64,000 nucleotides of DNA from Sphingobacterium paludis (GCF_004364125.1 NZ_SNZV01000005.1:372001-436000), one strand, 5' to 3'. Positions 17,568 to 28,731 are shown, numbered from the stretch's first letter. Made by a program: numbers and translations. The notes: generated by a model not told the origin, from the sequence alone.

Positions 17568-18413
17568 ATGCAAAAAGCGACGCTTCATGAACCGTATTCG
17601 ATTTCCTTTGAGACGTGGGCTGCCTGTCCAATCCGCGATCATACGCATCATTTTTTTGAACTTGTCTACATTTTAAGCGGTACGGGAGAACATCAAGTCG
17701 ATGGGCATACCTTCAAGTATGAACCTGGACACTTGTTTCTAATCACGCCGCAGGCCTCCCATCATTTTGACGTAGCTACCGTCACGGACTTTTTTTTCCT
17801 CCGCTTTTCTAATATTTATCTCAAGAATAACGTATTGCAGCACGAGCGTATCAAACAGTTAGACTATATCTTGCAAAATGCCGCTCATAAACCAGGCTGT
17901 CTGTTGAAAAGTGCCGCTGATAGACAGCTCATCGATAGCCTTATTCAGCATACCGGAAACGAATTGAAAAGTACAGATTTCTATAAAAGAGAGGTCATAC
18001 AACAGTGTGTAGATACATTGATCGTACTCATTGCTCGAAACATCGCCGATTATATCCCCAGCACAACCAACGAACAAACGGATGAGCGGGTGATTTCGCT
18101 GTTAACCTATATTCAAAACCATATCTACGAGCCGGAAAAAATACGTACGGATGCGCTATGCGCTCAATTTGGTGTTTCCGCAAATTATTTAGGTAGGTAC
18201 TTTAAAAAACAATGCGGAGAAACCATGCAGTCTTATATCATAAAATACAAGACGACGCTTATTACACATCGTCTGAAGCATAGCGACAAGCGAATCAACG
18301 AAATTGCAGCAGAATTTGGTTTTACAGACGAGAGCCATCTCAATAAATTTTTTAAACAACAGCATGGTGTCAGTCCGAAGATATATCGTAAGCTCAACAC
18401 CGTGCGGGGGTAG
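17568..18413 (+). CDS. AraC family transcriptional regulator with N-terminal cupin
   Basis: The protein has 281 residues. The N-terminal half is a cupin ligand domain (HHFFELVYILSGTGEHQVDG, then PGHLFLITPQ). The C-terminal half holds two helix-turn-helix units: TDALCAQFGVSANYLGRYFK and RINEIAAEFGFTDESHLNKF, ending HGVSPKIYRK. It probably senses a small molecule and controls the divergent quinone reductase and itself through the inverted repeat between them. Confidence 0.9.
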   Translation: MQKATLHEPYSISFETWAACPIRDHTHHFFELVYILSGTGEHQVDGHTFKYEPGHLFLITPQASHHFDVATVTDFFFLRFSNIYLKNNVLQHERIKQLDYILQNAAHKPGCLLKSAADRQLIDSLIQHTGNELKSTDFYKREVIQQCVDTLIVLIARNIADYIPSTTNEQTDERVISLLTYIQNHIYEPEKIRTDALCAQFGVSANYLGRYFKKQCGETMQSYIIKYKTTLITHRLKHSDKRINEIAAEFGFTDESHLNKFFKQQHGVSPKIYRKLNTVRG

Positions 18414-18529
18414 CCGCGGGTATCGCCTATGGAGAGAGGACCTGCGTTGACAAAACCCATGACGATTACGGTAATCTGAAAGCTGTATAGATCGCTAGGT
18501 TTTGTACGGCAATCAATATCAATAAAAAC

Positions 18530-18567
18530 AAACAGCTCCCGTTTCTTCGAAACGGGAGCTGTTTTTA
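18530..18567. terminator. Terminator between the AraC gene and icd
   Basis: ACAGCTCCCGTTTC and GAAACGGGAGCTGT form a perfect 14-bp stem with a 3-nt loop and T/A runs on both sides. It is bidirectional and sits between convergent genes. Confidence 0.9.
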
Positions 18568-18586
18568 TATTCAAAAAGCGTATTAA

Positions 18587-20806
<2,220 letters not shown>

Positions 20807-20904
20807 TTATTGAAATACTATTTAATTTTCATTGAATACATGATAGACAATGCCGATGGCAAAGCCCATTTTTCAAATTTGCCTAAAGATAAGCATTTAC
20901 AAAC

Positions 20905-20940
20905 AAAAACGCCATAATTCGTATAATAATGGCGTTTTTA
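20905..20940. terminator. Hairpin terminator between icd and the redox operon
   Basis: AAAAACGCCAT pairs with ATGGCGTTTTT around a 13-base loop. It lies 47 bases downstream of the NAD(P)-binding gene on the minus strand and about 105 bases upstream of icd. Confidence 0.75.
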
Positions 20941-20986
20941 GGAAAAGGAATGGCATAAATTGATAGGCACCGTGCGGTATGCCTGA

Positions 20987-21628
20987 TCATTTTTTTCGGT
21001 TGTAATCTTCCGTGCTGATGATGCGTATACCTGCATGCTTTTCTAAGGACGCCGTGACAAGCACATCGCCTAACCGAGCTGTTGTAGTACCCGCATATTT
21101 TTTAAAGAGACCCCATGTATTGAAGAAATGCAAGACTTTACCAGCCAACACCTCCCCCAAGCGCTTAGAACCAGGTCTTAAGATAAGACTAGGTCGCACT
21201 ATCGTAAGCTGTTCAAAGCCGATGGCTTGTATATCTTCTTCGAGTTGTCCTTTCATTTTGTTATAAAAAAAGATCGATTTCGCATCAGCGCCCATAGCGG
21301 AAAGAAGAACAAAATTGGCGACACCCTGTTGCTTACAATGTTGCGCAAACATGAGCTGGTAGTCATGATCAACGCGCCATTGCGCCTCTTCACTCCCGGC
21401 ATCTTTCTTTGTAGTGCCTAGGCAGGAAAAGGCGACGTCAGCATCCATCTCATGAGTACATGCTGCCAAATTTTCAAAATCGACAATCACCTCGCGAAGT
21501 TTCGGTCGTGGATCAAAGGATGGTCGGCGAACAAAAACCCGAACTTCGTCATAAGCGGGGTTTTCCAGCAAATGTCTCACAACTTCTTTTCCTGTGGCGC
21601 CTGTACCGCCGATTATAAGTGCTTTCAT
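20987..21628 (-). CDS. NAD(P)H-binding protein, HTATIP2/TIP30-like
   Basis: The 213-residue product is an atypical SDR. GGTGATGKEVVRHLL at the N-terminus binds NAD(P). DVAFSCLGTTKKDAGS, NFVLLSAMGAD and TIVRPSLILRPG are the landmarks of the TIP30/oxidoreductase subgroup. Substrates are unknown. It starts 2 bases after the stop of the ferredoxin-reductase gene, so both form one operon. Confidence 0.82.
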   Translation of the reverse strand: MKALIIGGTGATGKEVVRHLLENPAYDEVRVFVRRPSFDPRPKLREVIVDFENLAACTHEMDADVAFSCLGTTKKDAGSEEAQWRVDHDYQLMFAQHCKQQGVANFVLLSAMGADAKSIFFYNKMKGQLEEDIQAIGFEQLTIVRPSLILRPGSKRLGEVLAGKVLHFFNTWGLFKKYAGTTTARLGDVLVTASLEKHAGIRIISTEDYNRKK

Positions 21629-21630
21629 AG

Positions 21631-22674
21631 CTATAACACCTCAATCACCGTGCCTGCTTCTAACGGATGAGCAACACAGATCAGACATCGGCCATTGTCT
21701 ACCTCTCGATCTGTCAATACTTCATTGTAATCCATACGAACGCTACCGCTGACACATTGGGAGATGCAGGTGCTACACATGCCCGATTTACACGAATAAG
21801 GGAGTTTAATCTTATGTTGGAGGCCTACATCCAAAATAGTTTTATTGTAGGGAACTTCCAAGGGATAGCTTTGACCTTGAAACCGGAGAACAACGGCATG
21901 CGTGGTCATATCGACAGGCGCTTCGTCACGCTCATCATCATCTTCTTCTTCCTCCGGAAAATGAAACGTCTCTTTCCGAATGTCTTGATCAGGAATGCCC
22001 ATCCCTAGTAGCGTAAAACGAACTAGATCCATATAAAACACAGGGCCACAAGTAAAGAAAAGCGCTTGCTCGCCCGCCAACAAATGCTGTTGCACGATGC
22101 GGAGCAAATACTCGCGATTCAATCGGGCGTTCAACAAATTCTTGCTGTTGGAAAAAATCCAAATGATTTTAAAACGATCGGGATATCGCTCTTGCCATTG
22201 CTGCAACTCCTCATAAAACACGGTCCGTCCAGCCGAGCCGTTGCTGTATACCAGTACGACCTTTGTCTTTTCCTCGGCAACTAATGTTGTCTTTAGTATG
22301 GAATATAGTGGTGTTACACCAACACCTGCGGCGAACAAGAATAGCGTTCGCTCGGCAGTCGGCTCAGGTTCATAAAAGAATATGCCCTGCGGCTCCAGCA
22401 CGTCAATTATATCACCCACCTGCGCTTTGTGATGAAGAAGTCTCGAAATCTCGCCATTGTCCACCCGCTTGACGGTGACGGCGAGCGGTTCATCTACATA
22501 GGGAGAACTGCTAAAAGAGTACGAGCGCCGCACTTCCCGCTCACCAAACGTAAAACATAGGGTTAGAAATTGACCCGATTTGGGAGCTGGATAATTTCCC
22601 GAAAGGTCATGGAAAGATATGGTTACGTTATCGTTGGGTTGACGGACAATTTCTGCAATCTCAAATTTGTACAT
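21631..22674 (-). CDS. Ferredoxin-NADP reductase-like flavoprotein with C-terminal 2Fe-2S domain
   Basis: From ATG at 22674 (MYKFEIAEIV) the product is 347 residues. The frame extends to 22752, but that would start inside the infB terminator hairpin. FAD domain: RRSYSFSSSP. NAD(P) domain: LFAAGVGVTPLYSIL and FFTCGPVFYM. Plant-type 2Fe-2S domain: CKSGMCSTC and CLIC at the end. The order FNR then ferredoxin is that of PaaE-type electron-transfer proteins. An acidic EEEEDDDERDE linker joins the two. It probably feeds electrons from NADPH to an unidentified oxygenase or desaturase; none is nearby. Confidence 0.88.
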   Translation of the reverse strand: MYKFEIAEIVRQPNDNVTISFHDLSGNYPAPKSGQFLTLCFTFGEREVRRSYSFSSSPYVDEPLAVTVKRVDNGEISRLLHHKAQVGDIIDVLEPQGIFFYEPEPTAERTLFLFAAGVGVTPLYSILKTTLVAEEKTKVVLVYSNGSAGRTVFYEELQQWQERYPDRFKIIWIFSNSKNLLNARLNREYLLRIVQQHLLAGEQALFFTCGPVFYMDLVRFTLLGMGIPDQDIRKETFHFPEEEEDDDERDEAPVDMTTHAVVLRFQGQSYPLEVPYNKTILDVGLQHKIKLPYSCKSGMCSTCISQCVSGSVRMDYNEVLTDREVDNGRCLICVAHPLEAGTVIEVL

Positions 22675-22727
22675 GCCATAAAAGTAACCTAAATGCCGAA
22701 GATAGGCAAGTGGATACTCATCAAGAG

Positions 22728-22761
22728 CAAAAAAAATCCTGACAGTTTTCACTGTCAGGAT
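22728..22761 (-). terminator. Terminator of the rimP-nusA-infB operon
   Basis: On the minus strand ATCCTGACAG, a 6-nt loop and CTGTCAGGAT are followed by eight T. It is a perfect 10-bp stem 74 bases after the infB stop. Confidence 0.9.
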
Positions 22762-22834
22762 GTTGTGCTATACAATATCCAGCTTTACCAGATGTGATAT
22801 AAAAGCACGCATTTGGCTTGCCGACTGACGTATG

Positions 22835-25800
22835 CTAGAGCTTACGTTTTACTTCTACTTGCTCGTAGGCTTCTACAATATCGCCAACTTGAATATCATT
22901 GAAGCGATCGATATTCAAACCACATTCGTAACCTTGCGCCACTTCTTTGACGTCGTCTTTGAAGCGTTTTAGTGAAGCAAGTTTACCCGTATGGATCACG
23001 ACGCCTTCACGAATCACGCGGATATCGTTATTCCTGTTAATCTTACCGTCGATAACCATACAACCTGCAATGGTACCCACTTTAGAGATTTTGAAGGTCT
23101 CCCGAATTTGTACTTCTGCCACGATTTTCTCTTCGAATTTCGGTGCTAACATACCTTCCATTGCTGATTTCAACTCCTCAATAGCATCGTAGATGATCGA
23201 GTACAGACGAATATCAATTTGCTCTTGCTCAGCAAGCTTGCGCGATCCTTGCGTTGGTCTCACTTGGAAACCAATAATGATCGCATCGGAAGCAGATGCC
23301 AATAAGACATCGGATTCGGAAATCGCTCCTACTGATTTGTGTATGATATTGACCTGGATTTCGTCTGTCGATAACTTCAACAAGGAGTCAGAAAGTGCTT
23401 CGATAGAACCATCCACGTCACCTTTAACGATAACATTAAGTTCTTTAAAGTTACCAATAGCAAGACGACGACCAATTTCATCCAAGGTGATATGTTTGGT
23501 TGCACGCATACCCTGCTCGCGTTGCAATTGGAGGCGTTTGTTGGCCACTTGACGGGCTTCTGACTCGCTTTCCAGCACGTACAATTTATCGCCGGCCGTT
23601 GGCGCACCAGACATACCTAAGATCTGTACCGGGGTTGATGGCCCTGCTTCTTTTACACGCTCGCCACGTTCATTGGTCAATGCTTTCACTTTACCGGAAT
23701 GTGATCCTGCTAAGATAGCATCTCCTACCCGTAGCGTACCGCCTTGAACCAATACTGTTGTTACGATACCGCGACCTTTATCCAAAGCTGCTTCAATAAC
23801 AGAACCTACAGCGCGTTTTTTTGGATCGGCCTTCAATTCTAATAATTCAGCCTCAAGCAATACTTTCTCTAATAAGAGTTCAACATTCTCACCTGTTTTA
23901 GCTGATATTTCCTGCGCTTGGTATTTTCCACCCCAATCTTCAACGAGAATATTCATAGCAGAAAGTTGCTCGCGAATTTTATCGGCATTGGCGCCCGGTT
24001 TATCAACCTTCGTAAAGGCAAATACGATCGGCGATCCTGCTGCTTGCGCATGGTTGATAGCCTCTCTGGTTTGTGGCATCACAGCATCATCCGCCGCGAT
24101 AACGATGATCACAATATCCGTTACCTTTGCACCACGAGCACGCATCGCTGTAAACGCTTCGTGACCTGGTGTATCCAAGAACGTGATCTTACGTCCATCG
24201 TCCAATTTCACTGCATAAGCACCAATGTGCTGCGTGATACCCCCTGCTTCGCCTTTGGTAACATTGGCTTTTCTAATATAATCGAGTAAGGACGTTTTAC
24301 CGTGGTCAACGTGTCCCATGACCGTAACGATAGGTGCTCTATCGATCAGGTTATTTGCAGTATCTGGTTCTTCGAGTTCAGTAACCTCCTCATCTTCTGG
24401 TTTGATAAACTCAACTTGATAGCCAAATTCATCCGCCACGATAGACAAGGTTTCGGCATCCAATCGTTGGTTGATAGAGACAAACATACCTAAACTCATA
24501 CAGGTTGAGATAACTTGCGTTACCTGCACATCCATCAGATTTGCAAGCTCATTCGCTGTAACAAATTCTGTTACGCGAAGGATCTTCGATTGTGCTGCCT
24601 CTTCCATTGCTGCTTCTTCAGCAGAAAGCGCTATATCATCCCGTTTTTGTCTACGTAATTTTGCGCGTTGTGCAAACTTACCCGACTTACCAGCACCACT
24701 TAGACGAGCCAGTGTTGCCTTGATTTGATCTTGAATTTCTTTTTCGGAAGGCTCCTCTTTCGGTGTATCCGCTGGGCGACCTTTGCCACGATTATCGTGA
24801 CGATTGTTTTGTGGGCCACCTGTACGGTTGAAGCCACCACCTTGGCGGTTATTTTGCTGACCGCCGGTGCGGTTGAAGCCACCTGGTGTGCGGTTATTGG
24901 CGTTACCGCCCGCATTTCCTGTGTTTCTGTTATCACCCGTATTACGCTGACCTTCTGTCGCATTTGGATTGACAGGCGTATTTGGGTTTTTATTGGAACG
25001 CTTGCGCTTGCGCTTGTTGTCGTTATGCGCTGCATTGGACGAGGAAGCGACAGGCTTACGTTCAACCGGCAACTGTATTTTGCCGACAACCTTAGGACCG
25101 GCCAACGTTTCCGAACGTGCGCGAATCACACTACTTTGAGGCTCTTCTGCCGCTGCTGCAGGAGGGGTAACATCTCCTTTCACAGGAGCTTTCGATTCTG
25201 TAATTTCTTTATTCATGTCGGCCTTAGGCTCGGATTTAACTTCTTCTTTAGGTTCCTCCTTAGCCGGAACGACTACAGGATTTTCAGCAACCTTCTCCAC
25301 CGCTGCTTCCGCTTTTGGCGCTTCCACTTTCGGCGTTTCTGCTTGCGGAGCTTCAACTTTAGGGGCTTCCGCAACAGGAGTTTCAACTACAGGCTTTTCC
25401 TCTTCCTTTTTAACAGGCGCAGACACCTCTTCCGCTTTCACGACCGGTTCTGGCTTCGACTCTTCCTTCGGTTCAGCCTTCTTTGATTTACCTCTATTCA
25501 GGCTATCAAGATCTATTTTGCCCACTACTTTAAGGGGACTAGCTTCTTCTTTCTTTGCACTTTCATCCTTGGCTTCTACAGCGTCGGTTGTCTCCACCGG
25601 CTGCTGTGTATTCTTCACCAAGACTTCCTGTTCTGCAGATGTAGTATCTTCGTTATTATCTTTAGATTCTGTAGGATTCACACCAGCTATTCCAGCAGTA
25701 GACTCATCACGACGAATTTTCCCGATAACTATTTGTTTTGCTTCGTCTTTTACAATTTTGTCGCCTTGAAATTCTTTGAGAAGAACAGCGTACATATCTG

Positions 25801-25930
25801 GCGACAACTTGGTATTGGGTTTTGATTCCACATCAAACCCTCTTTTTCCCAAGAAATCAACAGCTGTACCTATTCCAATGTTAAGTTCTTTTGCTGCCTT
25901 TAGCAAGTTTATGCTTTTTCCTTCTGTCAT
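22835..25930 (-). CDS. infB: Translation initiation factor IF-2
   Basis: At 1031 residues this is a long IF-2. The first 430 residues are a low-complexity Lys/Glu/Pro/Ala and then Asn/Gly/Arg-rich linker with only short helical modules (SINLLKAAKELNIGIGTAVD). The G domain begins with GHVDHGKTS near residue 541 and has DTPGHEA and NxxD-type TKVD. Domains II-IV follow. It brings initiator tRNA to the 30S subunit. It is the last gene of the rimP-nusA-infB run. Long frames on the opposite strand (24725-25769) are composition shadows of the linker. Confidence 0.98.
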   Translation of the reverse strand: MTEGKSINLLKAAKELNIGIGTAVDFLGKRGFDVESKPNTKLSPDMYAVLLKEFQGDKIVKDEAKQIVIGKIRRDESTAGIAGVNPTESKDNNEDTTSAEQEVLVKNTQQPVETTDAVEAKDESAKKEEASPLKVVGKIDLDSLNRGKSKKAEPKEESKPEPVVKAEEVSAPVKKEEEKPVVETPVAEAPKVEAPQAETPKVEAPKAEAAVEKVAENPVVVPAKEEPKEEVKSEPKADMNKEITESKAPVKGDVTPPAAAAEEPQSSVIRARSETLAGPKVVGKIQLPVERKPVASSSNAAHNDNKRKRKRSNKNPNTPVNPNATEGQRNTGDNRNTGNAGGNANNRTPGGFNRTGGQQNNRQGGGFNRTGGPQNNRHDNRGKGRPADTPKEEPSEKEIQDQIKATLARLSGAGKSGKFAQRAKLRRQKRDDIALSAEEAAMEEAAQSKILRVTEFVTANELANLMDVQVTQVISTCMSLGMFVSINQRLDAETLSIVADEFGYQVEFIKPEDEEVTELEEPDTANNLIDRAPIVTVMGHVDHGKTSLLDYIRKANVTKGEAGGITQHIGAYAVKLDDGRKITFLDTPGHEAFTAMRARGAKVTDIVIIVIAADDAVMPQTREAINHAQAAGSPIVFAFTKVDKPGANADKIREQLSAMNILVEDWGGKYQAQEISAKTGENVELLLEKVLLEAELLELKADPKKRAVGSVIEAALDKGRGIVTTVLVQGGTLRVGDAILAGSHSGKVKALTNERGERVKEAGPSTPVQILGMSGAPTAGDKLYVLESESEARQVANKRLQLQREQGMRATKHITLDEIGRRLAIGNFKELNVIVKGDVDGSIEALSDSLLKLSTDEIQVNIIHKSVGAISESDVLLASASDAIIIGFQVRPTQGSRKLAEQEQIDIRLYSIIYDAIEELKSAMEGMLAPKFEEKIVAEVQIRETFKISKVGTIAGCMVIDGKINRNNDIRVIREGVVIHTGKLASLKRFKDDVKEVAQGYECGLNIDRFNDIQVGDIVEAYEQVEVKRKL

Positions 25931-25980
25931 CTATTTATTTACCTTCTAATATTAAGTACTACAAAAATATGCTTTTTTAC

Positions 25981-26017
25981 ACTGAAAAAACAATTTAAGG
26001 GCAATTGTTTTTTCAGT
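25981..26017 (-). terminator. Perfect 15-bp hairpin between nusA and infB
   Basis: ACTGAAAAAACAATT (25981-25995) and its exact complement (26003-26017) flank a 7-nt loop. On the minus strand it follows nusA by 19 bases and precedes infB by 50. It is a candidate attenuator or RNA-processing site rather than a full stop, since infB is normally co-transcribed with nusA. The U-run after it is weak. Confidence 0.55.
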
Positions 26018-26036
26018 ATCTATGGATGCGGAAGTC

Positions 26037-27275
26037 CTATTCGAACTCCGCTTGCAAGATGCGTACAATTTCCTGAACGGTATCTTCCTCCAAGTCTGTA
26101 CGTCTTACCAACTCTTCCTGTGTTAATGATAGCACCGATTTTGCAGTATCCAGCCCAACGCGTTTTAACTCGTCGATAATCCAGCTGTCTATTTCATCTG
26201 CAAATTCTTCGATATCCACATCCTCCTCGATCTCGTCATTTTCACGGTAAACGTCGATTTCATAACCACTCAATTTACCTGCAAGTTTAATATTGTGTCC
26301 GCCACGGCCAATCGCCAAAGAAACTTGGTCTGGTTTTAAATAGACGGCAGCCGTTTTGTGATCTTCATCAATTTTGATGGAAGATATACGAGCTGGGCTC
26401 AACGCGCGTGTAATATATAACGAGTGGTTAGACGTAAAGTTTATCACGTCGATATTTTCATTTCTCAACTCGCGAACGATACCGTGGATACGGGAACCTT
26501 TCATACCCACACAAGCACCAACCGGATCGATACGATCATCATAAGACTCTACGGCAACTTTCGCGCGCTCACCCGGCTCGCGAACAATTTTGCGGATCAT
26601 AATCAAACCATCGAAAATCTCAGGCACTTCCAATTCGAATAAGCGTTGTAAAAACTCGGGTGCTGTACGCGAGATGATAATCTTCGGGTTGCTGTTCATC
26701 ATATCCACTTTGGACACAACGGCACGAATGCTATCGCCTTTTTTGAAGTAATCGGCTGGAATTTGTTCTGTCTTCGGTAAGATCAGTTCGTTGCCGTCTT
26801 CATCCAAAACAAGGATCTCTTTTTTCCAGATTTGATAAACCTCGCCAATAACCAGTTCGCCTTCACGATCTTTATATTTCTTGAAAACTTCATCTTTTTC
26901 TAGCTCAAGGATCTTAGAAACTAACGTCTGGCGAGCAGCCAAGATCGCACGGCGACCGAAACTTTCCAGCGTTATCTGCTCAATAAAATCATCCCCTACT
27001 TCTAGATCCGGATCGTGCTGATGCGCTTCCGCCAACTCAATCTCTAAATCATCGTCTTCTGAAAAACCATCTTCCATAACAACGCGTGTTCTCCAGATCT
27101 CTAAGTCACCATTATCCGGGTTAACGATAACGTCAACATTTTCATCGGTACCAAAACGCTTACGAATCATACTGCGAAACACCTCTTCCAATACGGTGAT
27201 CACCGTCGGACGGTCAATGTTTTTAAAATCCTTGAACTCTTGGAAAGAGTCAATCAAATTGATATTGCTGCTCAT
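26037..27275 (-). CDS. nusA: Transcription termination/antitermination factor NusA
   Basis: The product is 412 residues. The N-terminal RNA polymerase-binding domain is followed by an S1 domain (about 135-200) and two KH domains (about 230-345), with DPVGACVGMKGSRIHGIVREL and SLAIGRGGHNIKLAGKLSG as KH GxxG loops. An acidic tail follows. It modulates pausing and termination and joins antitermination complexes. It lies 2 bases after the rimP stop. Confidence 0.97.
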   Translation of the reverse strand: MSSNINLIDSFQEFKDFKNIDRPTVITVLEEVFRSMIRKRFGTDENVDVIVNPDNGDLEIWRTRVVMEDGFSEDDDLEIELAEAHQHDPDLEVGDDFIEQITLESFGRRAILAARQTLVSKILELEKDEVFKKYKDREGELVIGEVYQIWKKEILVLDEDGNELILPKTEQIPADYFKKGDSIRAVVSKVDMMNSNPKIIISRTAPEFLQRLFELEVPEIFDGLIMIRKIVREPGERAKVAVESYDDRIDPVGACVGMKGSRIHGIVRELRNENIDVINFTSNHSLYITRALSPARISSIKIDEDHKTAAVYLKPDQVSLAIGRGGHNIKLAGKLSGYEIDVYRENDEIEEDVDIEEFADEIDSWIIDELKRVGLDTAKSVLSLTQEELVRRTDLEEDTVQEIVRILQAEFE

Positions 27276-27277
27276 TT

Positions 27278-27742
27278 TTATTTAAATGAAATTAACACCT
27301 TAGTTTCCTTTATTTGCTCAAATGGAATTTCCGACTGTATCAATTCAGCCTTCTTTCCTTTCTCTTTTACTTTTTCTTCGATAACAACATGGGCATCGTG
27401 AACAGAAAGCAACTTTCCTTCTCGCTTTTCAGCCGTTGTTGTCTTGACACGAACATCCCTACCGATATTTTTTACGTACTGCCTGCTTGACAGCAAACCT
27501 GTATCAATTCCCGGCGACGAGACTTCCAAGCGGTAAGCCTTATCAATGGCATTTTCTTCTTCCAGATGAAAGCCGACATGCCTGCTTACCTTCGCACAAT
27601 CTTCGATGGCGATACCTTGATCTCCATCGAGTAAAATTTCCAATAAACCGTTGACGTGCATCTTTATTCGAACGATGAAGAGATCGTCCCGATCAGCAAT
27701 CTTCTCCTCAACAAGTTCACGCACCCTATCTTCTATCTGCAT
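27278..27742 (-). CDS. rimP: Ribosome maturation factor RimP
   Basis: The 154-residue protein matches the family length. GDQGIAIEDCAKVSRHVGF and YRLEVSSPGIDTGLLSSRQY are the conserved family stretches. It assists 30S subunit assembly. It is the first gene of the rimP-nusA-infB operon and has its own promoter (27807-27837). A strong hairpin (27768-27797) lies between that promoter and the start codon. Confidence 0.96.
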   Translation of the reverse strand: MQIEDRVRELVEEKIADRDDLFIVRIKMHVNGLLEILLDGDQGIAIEDCAKVSRHVGFHLEEENAIDKAYRLEVSSPGIDTGLLSSRQYVKNIGRDVRVKTTTAEKREGKLLSVHDAHVVIEEKVKEKGKKAELIQSEIPFEQIKETKVLISFK

Positions 27743-27767
27743 GGCAATTTTTTCAATATTTGAATTA

Positions 27768-27797
27768 AAAAAGGGGGCATACCATGCCCCCTCTTTT
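27768..27797 (-). terminator. Hairpin at the end of the S24 gene and in the rimP leader
   Basis: On the minus strand AGGGGGCAT, a 3-nt loop and ATGCCCCCT are followed by a run of T. It is a textbook terminator for the S24 repressor transcript. It also lies only about ten bases after the rimP -7 element, so any rimP transcript starts just before it and must read through it. Confidence 0.85.
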
Positions 27798-27806
27798 CAG
27801 ATTTTA

Positions 27807-27837
27807 CAAATCTACCAAAAATTATTGAAACGACAAA
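27807..27837 (-). promoter_or_regulatory. Promoter of the rimP-nusA-infB operon
   Basis: On the minus strand TTTG (complement of 27834-27837), a 19-base spacer and TAGATTTG (complement of 27807-27814) match the Bacteroidota consensus without mismatch. The start of transcription should fall near 27800. Confidence 0.7.
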
Positions 27838-27845
27838 ACTCGGTA

Positions 27846-28619
27846 CTATTTATTATCGACGACCGCGCTGATCGTTTTTTGCATCTGTGCCATCATTGCT
27901 GTTAATGTCTCCATCGTGGGCTCCGGGCTAGGTTCTGGTAGTGCCGTGCTAATAAATGCTTTAGCGCGCCATACCTCAATAATACTTGGTGCCTCCACCC
28001 AGTACGCCTCGTAGCTCTTATTATCGGAAACCAACTTCAATCCTTTATCCTCTTTAAACTTTGCTCCGATACGTTTATATACCACGCCATCATCTTTCGA
28101 TACAACGACGTAGGTCTGATTGACCTTAATGTCATGCCAGTTTTCCACGTATTCCGCTATAATAATACTTCCTGTCGGTAACGGAAGCATAGAATCGCCT
28201 TTGATCTCAAACGCACGGTAGCTTCCTTGGTTGAACATAGGCAGTGAAAACTTAGGCAATTCGGCAACATACTCCGGATCGCCGTAGCCATTTAAGTAAC
28301 CGGCGCTAGCCTTCACCGGAACAAGCTCTATATTTTCTTTTTCTTGACTATCAACGGTGACAGCCAATACGCGCAAATTCGAAGCGTTGCTCCGCGGCGT
28401 AGGGCGCCATTTCTCATCAATCTGCTCATTCGCCAATTCATCCATAGTGAGTTCGTAAAACTCCGCTATTTTTTTTAGTAACTCATATTTAGGTTCGGCA
28501 CGATCCTCTTCGTAAGCACCTACAGAAGCCCTTTTTATGCCTATGGCGTCAGCAAACTGTTGCTGCGTTAAACGCTTTTTCTTCCTTAAGAATTTGAGAT
28601 TGGATGCGATGTTTGACAT
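27846..28619 (-). CDS. LexA-like XRE/S24 repressor
   Basis: The 257-residue protein has an XRE helix-turn-helix (LTQQQFADAIGIKRASVGAY, residues 17-36) and a C-terminal S24 peptidase domain. The nucleophile is Ser143 in IKGDSMLPLPTG and the general base is Lys182 in VVYKRIG. An Ala106-Gly107 bond in VKASAGYLNG is the expected self-cleavage site. It therefore has the parts of a repressor inactivated by RecA-stimulated self-cleavage, although its DNA-binding domain is of XRE and not LexA winged-helix type. A palindrome in front of it also occurs at imuA, so it is the likely SOS regulator. GIY-YIG is divergent. Confidence 0.88.
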   Translation of the reverse strand: MSNIASNLKFLRKKKRLTQQQFADAIGIKRASVGAYEEDRAEPKYELLKKIAEFYELTMDELANEQIDEKWRPTPRSNASNLRVLAVTVDSQEKENIELVPVKASAGYLNGYGDPEYVAELPKFSLPMFNQGSYRAFEIKGDSMLPLPTGSIIIAEYVENWHDIKVNQTYVVVSKDDGVVYKRIGAKFKEDKGLKLVSDNKSYEAYWVEAPSIIEVWRAKAFISTALPEPSPEPTMETLTAMMAQMQKTISAVVDNK

Positions 28620-28642
28620 ATTTTTATAAAAAAATTTTAAAA

Positions 28643-28681
28643 AACTAATTTTATTAGTAATATTGTGCCAATAAAATTAGT
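28643..28681. promoter_or_regulatory. Operator region of the S24 repressor (SOS-like box)
   Basis: AACTAATTTTATTAGTA (28643-28659) is a palindrome with ACTAAT-TTT-ATTAGT at its core. A second copy of ACTAATTTTATT lies in inverted orientation at 28670-28681, giving a 12-bp perfect inverted repeat with 14 bases between. On the minus strand TTG, 21 bases and TAGTTTTT form a fair promoter that straddles the boxes. The 17-mer matches the one before imuA at 14 of 17 positions. Confidence 0.65.
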
Positions 28682-28731
28682 AATTAAGATTAATATCACC
28701 AAATTTATTAGCAGATTAGTCACGCAAAGGG

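Noticed and set aside
22675..22752. N-terminal extension of the ferredoxin-reductase gene
   Set aside because: The start would lie inside the infB terminator hairpin; MYKFEIAEI at 22674 fits the family.
24725..25769. Long open frames opposite the infB linker (up to 253 codons)
   Set aside because: They mirror the low-complexity linker of IF-2 and have Phe/Arg/Ser-rich non-protein-like composition.
27846..28619. Prophage repressor as a sign of a prophage
   Set aside because: No phage structural, integrase or replication genes lie nearby; neighbours are rimP-nusA-infB and a GIY-YIG gene.
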